Assembly (NCBI GenBank): GCA_964019165.1
Contig: OZ025270.1
Location: forward strand, 15,184,159-15,248,158
Source of the DNA: Mastigias papua
Lineage: Eukaryota > Cnidaria > Scyphozoa > Rhizostomeae > Mastigiidae
Direction of reading: 5' to 3'
Length of the DNA: 64,000 bases
Below are positions 56,188 to 64,000 of the stretch, in pieces (the first letter of the stretch is position 1; the number at the start of each line of letters is the position of its first letter). Under the pieces are notes generated by a model. The model searched no databases. It was not told where the DNA came from and saw only the letters and a list, made by a program, of their open reading frames with translations. The position numbers were made by a program, and so were the translations under genes.

Positions 56188-57331
56188 GGGGCCATGCAAT
56201 AAGTTCGTAACACCCAAATTCGCCTCTTTTGACCACCCCCTGCAACTTGTAATGCATCATAACAAATCTACTACCACCCACCGGCCTTGTTACGTAGCAT
56301 TTCGAGTCTTAAGACACCCCTATCAATGCATTTGTGGCAAGGAGTGTAGCAGCGGAGGAGATGGACAACGAGGACTTAATGGCTGACGCTTTAGTTGTTA
56401 TAAAATGTTCTTGTTTTGTTGACGTTTTTCATCCTGCGTTACTTACGACTTTTTATGTTGAGATCTTTGAATTTCGGCGCGGCATAAGGAGGGGCTTCAG
56501 CATACATTATCAGCAGGAGCAGGGATAGCAGGGATAACTGCAGCCTCTCCTTCATCCACATCCTGATCATGCTGCTTTTTCGCGTTTCCACTGATAAATT
56601 TGCTCCACATCGCCATACTTCGTACGTTCTTCTTCGTGCTGAGCTGTTTAAGTTCTGAAATTTTCTTTTCAACAGCGACTTCTAAATTAGAATCCTTCAA
56701 CGTCATTTCTTTCCATTCTGCAGACACTTCCAATTGCACATCTTTCCCGCTTTTCTCTTCATGTGCCTCAGTATAAGCTTTAATTAGTTTTTGAAACAGT
56801 TTCAACCTTGTACTTTCTGCCATTTCTAATAAACTTAAAACACAGCAACGTGAGCAAATTTAAGTACTCAGCTATTAATGATCGAACGATTGTTCGATTG
56901 CATACATAATTAATCATTCTGATTTTTGCACTGCAATGTCGTCATCATTTCTCAGAGACATCTGTGTCAAGCTTTGAAATAGCCATGACCTTGGTGATTG
57001 GTTCCATTACTACAGACTCTTCCAAAGTAGAGGTTATAGAAGCATTCAAAAATTAAAGAACATCCAGAAGTGACGCAATCGGCATTTAAAGAATGTCTGC
57101 GAAGGTCACAACAATGTTTCAGAAAAGTGGAGGACACATGCATACACAGACAGCGTTGGATTTAAGTTCCACCTTGATGTAATTGCAAGAAAAGATACAT
57201 TTCAAAACAAAATCTCTGTTACTAAGTAAAAGAGATATGACCCCCATACCCCTAAATTTTCGTAACAGTTCGTAACAAAAATGACCATACCCTCGTACCC
57301 CTCAGGCGTTACGTAATTTTTGAATGGCCCC
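56188..57331. mobile_element. PIF/Harbinger-like element, 1.14 kb, TAA duplication
   Basis: Ends GGGGCCATGCAATAAGTTCG and, inverted, GGGGCCATTCAAAAATTACG (then TAAC on both) are flanked by TAA at 56185-56187 and 57332-57334. No DDE transposase fits in 1.1 kb. It carries a minus-strand 108-codon open frame that may be a remnant of an accessory DNA-binding gene. Confidence 0.78.
56497..56823 (-). CDS. Hypothetical 108-aa ORF inside a Harbinger-like element
   Basis: It starts MAESTRLKLFQKLIKAYTEA and continues with charged helical sequence (VEKKISELKQLSTKK) ending in an Ala/Pro-rich tail. Harbinger elements usually encode a transposase and a Myb-like protein; the helical, Trp-containing N-terminus could be a decayed relative of the latter, but I cannot confirm the fold. 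Confidence 0.4.
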   Translation of the reverse strand: MAESTRLKLFQKLIKAYTEAHEEKSGKDVQLEVSAEWKEMTLKDSNLEVAVEKKISELKQLSTKKNVRSMAMWSKFISGNAKKQHDQDVDEGEAAVIPAIPAPADNVC

Positions 57332-58611
57332 TAATATCGATTCTAGTCGGTAATAGTCACTCTAATAGTTTCTTGTGATATTGCAAATAGCAAGCATGCT
57401 TTAATAGCAACTATCATCTATGTTTCCTTGTGTTCTGGACAAGAGAAAGTTTGTCACAGAAATAGTTGTTCGCTTTTTTCTGAACGCCCCCCCCCCCCCG
57501 AGCGAAATTGTCTAAGCAAATCGCCGCCTAGAAGACAAATGTATTTCCAATTGGTGGGACTTTTGACATCTAGCTGAATATTTCTAATCATTTCATACAA
57601 AACTTATAAAAATCAATTCCCAGAAATTTCTTACAACAAAAATCTAGCTCTCGCTTAAAAAATTTCAGCCAAAAATTAACACTTACTTAAGTACAAACAG
57701 AAATTTCTTTAATGCATTTGGCAGAAAAATGGCTCTGGCGTCAGGAAAAAATAATTCTAAACCAAATATACTGCAAATCGGTATATACTGCAAATCGGTA
57801 TATACTGCAAATCGGCAAAGTTCAAGATATCTAACAAACTGGGACAGATACTTAGGAATGAAATATATCAGTTATGCTATGTTGTTGCATTTGACTCAAC
57901 AACATTTGGAAAGTTGCTTTCTACCGCAATAGAATTATTGTTAAATGTTAGAGAATAACTTATTCGAAAGCAATGAAAAGATCTTTAAAATTCATCAAGA
58001 CCATTTATAGCTCAGGTATAAACCACTATTTATACTATGCATTAGAAAACTAAACTTGCTTCCATGACTTGCTCAGAGTCTAGTTATTATCATAATTGAG
58101 GATATCTGGCTGCTGATAGAAAAGAAATTAATCAATAGCTCAGTCGATATTCAGGAAAATAAAGCATTGCAATGAATTACCAATCAATCCATTGACTGCT
58201 CGAGTTCAACAAAAATGGAACAACATTGCAGCCGAATTTACAGACAAACTTAATGCACCAATTCAAAAGCGGTCGCAAGCTGTTTTCAAATCACAAGGTT
58301 AAATGACAAAATATAAATTAAAACCGTATTCTACTATTATTGTTCACATCACGTTTTCACTTTTGCATAAAGAATAACACAAAATTCGATTGGTTTGTCG
58401 CTTTAGCCTTTTTCGAATATGAACAGTCAACGAAAAAGCTGACTAATTTACACTAATAGAGATACTGAAAGAGAATCTCCCAGGGATGAAGTTTTAAACT
58501 TTGATATACTCTTTCCGTCCAGTGTGCATACCCAGAGGCACTTTAATCAATTACAGAAGATTTCAGTGGAATGACTTTGCAATTTACTAAATAAAATTAA
58601 TATCGAATGTT
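57332..58611. other. Intergenic, no gene recognised
   Basis: The stretch contains poly-C near 57490 and a 17-bp tandem repeat (ATACTGCAAATCGGTAT, almost three copies, 57768-57814). The 3' untranslated region of POLD3 should occupy the right end. Confidence 0.5.
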
Positions 58612-61600
58612 TTATTTCTTCCTAAAGAAACTCATAAGTGAGGATTGAGTTTTGTTCTTCGAGGCTTCAGCTTTAATCTTCTTGTTTTCGAGTGATATAT
58701 CAATAGGCTTCCTGTGAATAACTGCATCTAGCTTTGAGGATCCGTTCGTTCTGTCTTCTGGTTCACTCTCTTCTGAAGCTGACTCAGATTCGTAAACTTT
58801 CTCCGTCACTATGAGAATGGCAATAGCTTTAATATGTTTGGTAAATGAAAAGAAATCCTTCAAGCGATAATATTCAAACAACTAGTTGAAATTTACTTTA
58901 CTATGTAAGGACTGAAAAGTCATAGAGAATGATTTTCACTTTGTAGATAAGAATCTGGAGCACAATATATACCGGTGTACAAGTGTAAAACAACCCTGGA
59001 CGTAGAACAACCTATCCATTTGTATTCAGTCCGGACATACCAAACAGAGGACTGTGTGAAAGAAACTCTGTATACAACAAGGGGTGAGTAGGTTTCTGAA
59101 TAGTTATCAATCTTAAGCCTCTCGTAAAGCCATGTTGCAATGTTTCTTATGTGCAAAGAGTTCACAACACCTTAATATGCTACATATGCAGAATGCAAGT
59201 GTGAGCCAACAGCTACGTCACGAACATACGTATAATCTATGAAAATAGCAAAGCCTGTTTCTTACCCATATAGCCCTCTTCATTCATAAATGTTTTCGAC
59301 TTTAGAACTTTCTTCTTAATTCTTCGCTTTTCCTTTGGTTTTGCCTCATCTACAACTATCTGCTCAGCTGCAATTACAAACTAGCTAGTAAGTGGACCAA
59401 TAACATACCATTTCATTAAGTACTATATTAAGCAAGCATAGGAGTCGACACAGAGTTAAGAATTATTTAAGACTCGCCATATTAAACAATACAACAACAG
59501 TACACTGCAATAAGTGCCATAAAGAGTATCAAACCAAATATTAATTGCTTTAAAGGGTACCCAGCTGAGTCTGAAAAGATATATTCTGTGCCATGGAGGC
59601 TTGTCCGATGGGTGTTACTATCAACACAGTTAAGGCAAAAGAGAGCTAATCAAAATGTCTACACAGCAATTGATTTCCATAAAGAAGCGTGAAAAACACA
59701 TATAGTGGATAGCAATAATTCTAAAGGGTTTTTCTAATTTCAAAATATCTGAGAACTAATCTACCTTCTGTATCAGCCATTTTACTTTCCCCTTCTTGAA
59801 GTCTGTTTTCATCTTTTAGCTTCTCGGATGGTACAGTCTTCTTCGTTTTTGACAATTTGTTCACCTTTTTGTACTCTTTACCACCCTTTTCAGTTTTATT
59901 TGTTTCCAAATTCTCAAGAGAATTCTCCTTACTAACTTCTTTGTCTTGTTTAGATACTTCATCTATAAGAGTGATCCATACTTTGGTAAATGATGGTAGC
60001 AGAAAACGATGCAAGGTAATGCTAAAGCTACTTATAACATTGAAGAAATACAGTGTGTCTTTAATTCCAGGATGTTGTTTGGCATCCAAAGATCACAATA
60101 CTAAGTTACTACCAAGCAGACGGTGATTATCCAATTACTTAAATCATTAAACGCAATCGACCTAACATGAAATCATAGATTTTGCTGCAGTGGTAGTCAT
60201 TTAAATGCATAAAGTCTTCAAAAGCATGACAAAAATCAACATGCAGTCATCAAATCGGTAATCAAAATGTGTCAGTAATGTGGCCTGAATTTGAGTATAC
60301 ATCAATCAATATGGCAGCACAATAACTCTACCAAAAAATACTTTTCATGATCTCAGCGATACAAAATTAAAGAAAAACACATCTATCTATTAATTCTCTA
60401 CCTTTATCTATTTCCCTTGTCTTTTTGGGTCTACAAGTGAAGAATTATAATTGCTTAAAACTAAATACTTAAATTGAAAATAACCATAAAGATTATTTGT
60501 TCTAACAGCATATGATTGTGTTTCAACATCGTCAACTTCTTCATATGCAACTCTGACTAAGAAATAAATCAATACTCGTTAAACTCACTAATTATCTTGC
60601 CACTACTGCTTTAGGGCAGAAAATAGATGAGATGATAGCTACAGGTTTTCAATTTTTTCAGAACCCCGGACCTCGTCATGAAGTGGTGGGCTTACTTGCT
60701 ATGACATTCTTTTGAACTTTTGATGAACGATTCAAACTCCTACAAAATGAAATAAACATGATTAAGTAATGGAAGACTCAAACTGAAAAGACACAAGAAC
60801 TAGTTAAGAGAATAATCTACACCACATGGTCAAAAGAGAGATCTCACATCGATAAACAGCCTTTTATCAAGTACTATAATAGGAGAAAGTACTGATTCAC
60901 TTCGAACCAAAACCACGATACAAGCATACTTATCAAATTGCAAACCAGGTTTCCTAGCAATTCAAGAGCTCTTCATTTTTTTACTTGAATTCATAACGAA
61001 TCTGTCCGGGGGGGGGGGTATTCAAGCAACTTTGCGGTCATCAGCAACCAAAAAAAGTTGCTACTTTCTGCCGATACTTTGAAGGCCCAGAAAAAATTAA
61101 CCAAACTTTGCTTTAAATGAGCTGTCGCTCTATTATCCTGCTTGGTTCGGAGTACGGAAAGCACTAATTAGCGGATTGTTAGATGTAAAAGGCAAAACTT
61201 AGCAGGCGAGAAAAGGTCTGTGACGGACAGACATAGATCAACACATGTCGTAATAGCCCCCACAATGGAAAAACGATACAAGTTCTGCAAAGTTAGCAGG
61301 TTAAAATCAAAGTTAGATGTAAAGCTAATGCGCATACGTCAGATGCACAAAAAATACATAAAAAATTTTAATGTCCCCAATTCCTTACAGCCACTTCCCT
61401 GAGTATTTAAACTGCTTGAAATTTGAGTGGCTCCATCGCCGGCTACTTAACACCCGTTACCTAATGAAGAAGAGCAATATACAACAAATAAAGTACAGCA
61501 TTATCTAGCCCCTTGGGTCAACATTTCTATGGCAGTATGGATAACGTTCTTTATCGAAAACAGGAGGTGCTCTTTCCAAAGTCAAAATCATTAGATGGTC

Positions 61601-62518
61601 GCACGCTCTTTTCTATAGCTGATGCAACTTACATCATCCTCCTCTGATTCACTGCAATGAACCTCAGTCTTCCTGAAAAACAAAGCATTGTCTTGAGCTC
61701 TGCACTTCAAACTTGATATGGAAATTAATTATTGTACGCTTAGGTATGAGAATACTATAAAAACTGCTTCGATTTAGAAGTCTACAGTTAAATATTGTGC
61801 AAGGGGCTAATAAGATGTCCTATAGTCAGGGCCGGGAATTTCAGATAGGCAATGAAATCATTTCACACCTAAGGGTTATAAAATATAGAAATATTGCATC
61901 TCTCAAAACGTTTTTCTGCTACTACGATAGGTAAAGGTAAAGGTTAGCCCCATATACCATTGCGTACGTTGGGGAGTGCCTGTTAGAGAGGACACTTATC
62001 CTGAGCGCTCTAACCACTTGGTCACTCGCCCATGCTACTATGATACATGTCCCAAAAAGCAGTATACGGCATAAATTTCGATTATGATCCAAACTGTTCC
62101 CAGTTGGCTGTCTCACTGTACCTTACCTCCTAAGCCAAGAAAACCCTATCAGATAGCGTCTGATTTTTATCAACCCCTGATACTAACCTTCTTTTAACAG
62201 AATTTTCCTCCATTTGATGCTTCTTTCTTTTTTTCTTTTTTGACGGTTTTGATACATCCTCTTCTTCACCTTGACTCTCACTTTTCATCTTAGTAAATTG
62301 ATTATTCCCGTCGGTTTCTGTGGTTTCCTCTTCTCTGTTCACTCGTTGCTTCACTGGCTTTTCATCTTCTTTCCTTCCTTTTTTCTTTCCCTCTTTCTTT
62401 TCATCTTTTTCTTCTTCGCATTTTTTCTTTTCTTCTTCTTTTTCATCCTCCTTGGGTTCTTCTCTGTTCATTTTCTCTTTATCATCTTTTCTCCTATCAC
62501 CTCTAATTTGTGTTTTTC
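58612..62518 (-). CDS. POLD3: DNA polymerase delta subunit 3 (p66), 3' exons only
   Basis: Minus-strand exons: 62518-62188 (Lys/Glu-rich), 61672-61633, 60739-60696, 60556-60507, 60430-60402, 59962-59765, 59367-59266 and 58808-58612. The last two join as KKKVLKSKTFMNEEG then VTEKVYESES, the conserved POLD3 C-terminal block. The protein ends in QSSLMSFFRKK, a PIP box (QxxLxxFF) for binding PCNA, where the vertebrate protein also has one. POLD3 is the scaffold subunit linking polymerase delta to PCNA in replication, break-induced repair and translesion synthesis. The N-terminal winged-helix part and start codon lie beyond the window. Phases at 61633/60696 and 60507/60430 do not join cleanly, so an exon or a border there is wrong or missing. 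Confidence 0.88.
61930..62035 (-). mobile_element. tRNA-derived SINE, family A, copy 2 (internally deleted)
   Basis: On the minus strand it begins GGGCGAGTGACCAAGTGGTT (A-box-like) and ends ACCTTTACCTTTACC. It shares CTAACAGGCACTCCCCAAC with the copy at 27099-27365 but lacks the B-box segment. It sits in a POLD3 intron. Confidence 0.75.
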
Positions 62519-62639
62519 CTATGAAATCCAAAGTAAGTACTTCCAATATTTGTTTTTGGTGATTTTTGATTCCGCTACATTATCTATTTGTGCTTTAAAT
62601 TACTCTGCCATTATATGGTATACTACATGATATTCTGCT

Positions 62640-62705
62640 ATGCTATGCTATGCTAGGCTATTGTATGCTATTGTATGCTATTGTATGCTATTGTATGCTA
62701 TGCTA
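62640..62705. repeat. Short tandem repeat, GCTATTGTAT and GCTAT units
   Basis: About 65 bp of 5- and 10-bp units, in the presumed POLD3 upstream intron. Confidence 0.9.
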
Positions 62706-62879
62706 CATTAAGATACTTTGGTACGTATATAGAACTTATTATAGTGAGCAAATTCATAATGATATGCGAATAAAAATTCCATATCCTATGGATACGTCGG
62801 GGACGTGGGGAAAGCTTATGAAAACATGTTCATACTTGTCGCAAAACATGTATGAAGCAGGATAGTTGCCAAGTTCATT

Positions 62880-63600
62880 GATTCGTACAACAAGTGAGAA
62901 CCAGGCCAATTGAGTCTTTATGCAAACCGATTCCAAAACATTTAAAAGAAAAGTCTACTTTAGACAACATTGCAAAACCAGGTAGCTACTTTCGATACAT
63001 CGATGGTACTTTTGTCATCGTTGATTCCAAGCCGGAATGGGATCAGTTTTATGAAAATCTCAACTTGTTACATCCAGCTCTAAAATGTACAGTAGAGAAA
63101 GACCAAAACAACTCCTTGAATTTTCTAGCTGTTTCGGTGGAGAAAGAGGGAATTGGATTTCTCACCAGCGTTTACAGGAAACTAAATTTTACTATTCTCT
63201 GCATCAGTTGAAATTCCTTTAGCCCAAAGCAAGAAAAATTAGCCTTATCTAAACCTTACTTCACAGGGCAAATATTACTTGCTCTACAACTAAATTAGGA
63301 CACTGTGCAGAGACTAGTTGACAATAAAAGAACATGTTCCCACAAGCATCAGGAAGACAAACAAGACAATGAGAGAACAGCCACCTCGTATGTGTAAAAA
63401 CCCTAATCCTAAAATGAATTGTGATTCTGTCATAGGACAAGTTCTCATCAAGAACCCAGAACGTGCCAAAACATATATAGACGATAATTTCCTGATCATT
63501 GGGCGAGCAAGACAGTCCTTTCATTTAAGTGTCCTGAAATCAGTTTACATAAAAACTCAAAATCTGTACAAAGGCATCATTACACCTCAACTGTCTTAAA
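62880..63600 (+). pseudogene. Penelope-like element remnant: RT end plus C-terminal region
   Basis: Frame 62894-63211 reads KPGSYFRYIDGTFVIVDS and LNLLHPALKCTVEKDQNNSL, a reverse-transcriptase C motif of Penelope type in which the usual YxDDTF is YIDGTF, so catalysis is lost. After a gap, 63318-63600 gives REQPPRMCKNP, GQVLIKNPERAKTYIDDNF and SFHLSVLKSVYIKTQN, the same peptide as at 39731-40012. The GIY-YIG core between them is missing or scrambled. Confidence 0.75.
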
Positions 63601-63644
63601 AGGTTAGCGAGATAAATGGGCAGTAAAGAGCAACTTCCAATCAT

Positions 63645-63915
63645 AAACTCGTCGTTTCGTATGCCAATTACTGTCCTCTTGTTTGGCTATTTTGCAGCAA
63701 TGACAGTTTGCAGAAATTGGAAAAGATTAATGAAAGAACATTACGCCTAGGACTATCAGATTATTCCTCACCTTATTATGAACTTACTACTTAACAAGAC
63801 TAAACTCATCACGGTCTATATTCACTCAATTAGACAATTAGCCCTAGAAATTTCTGAAATATTACACAATCTGGACCATGTTTTGATGAAAGACTTATCC
63901 CGAAATCTTTAAATT
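63645..63915 (+). pseudogene. CR1-type LINE reverse transcriptase C-terminal fragment
   Basis: The frame reads ANYCPLVWLFCSNDSLQKLE, KINERTLRLGLSDYSSPYYE and, after a frameshift near 63795, IRQLALEISEILHNLDHVLM. The NYCPLVW...K.EKI.ER.LR arrangement is typical of the region following reverse transcriptase in CR1-like LINEs. It lies directly after the Penelope remnant. Confidence 0.72.
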
Positions 63916-64000
63916 AAGACCTTCGCATGAAATACTCTTTATATTCCTAAGGTCAAAAGTACTAGATATAGAATTAAATTCCTCAAATTCTTGGAGCCTA

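Overview
This is a eukaryotic, AT-rich, intron-bearing and repeat-dense window. Host coding sequence is a small fraction and transposable elements dominate. Multi-exon universal stress protein (USP) genes, Penelope-like retroelement ends with GIY-YIG domains, CR1/L2- and RTE-like LINEs, and a rhodopsin-class receptor of the type expanded in Cnidaria together suggest an invertebrate, most likely an anthozoan (coral or anemone). The organism call is inference from family distribution, not from a marker gene. All exon structures below were read by hand from splice signals and reading phase.

Host genes, left to right. (1) A five-exon minus-strand gene (739-4848) encodes a 230-residue protein with an N-terminal SH2 domain and a C-terminal half I do not recognise. 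(2) Two USP genes stand head to head: USP-A (minus, 24754-17408) and USP-B (plus, 25207-31393). Their start codons are 452 bp apart, both have four exons, exon 1 (61 nt) and exon 4 (198 nt) are equal in length, and all intron phases match. (3) A rhodopsin-family GPCR (minus, 50245-49058) appears broken by a ~205-bp inversion that flips TM6-TM7. (4) The 3' part of POLD3, the DNA polymerase delta subunit 3 gene (minus, about 62518-58612), ends in a PCNA-binding motif; its 5' exons lie beyond the window.

Mobile DNA. A TTAA-flanked DNA transposon (9910-12713) carries an almost intact Mutator-like/Kolobok-type transposase. Two ~1.64-kb copies of a non-autonomous hAT-like element occur at 12888-14533 and 43373-45013, the second nested in a dead RTE-like LINE (about 40730-45690). 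An intact 947-residue LINE endonuclease/reverse transcriptase ORF lies at 36607-39450, preceded by a chimeric GIY-YIG/SGNH ORF, a 188-bp hairpin repeat and a pogo-like MITE. There are also Harbinger-like elements (TTA and TAA duplications), several MITEs, two tRNA-derived SINE families with two copies each, Penelope-like fragments and LINE fragments.

Tandem repeats include (CTGG)29, 13 exact copies of an 18-bp unit, a 48-bp minisatellite of about 12 copies, and long (TA)n and (CA)n tracts inside USP-B intron 1. The stretches 17.0-17.4, 18-22.8, 32.2-35.1, 50.3-53 and 57.3-58.6 kb hold nothing I can name.
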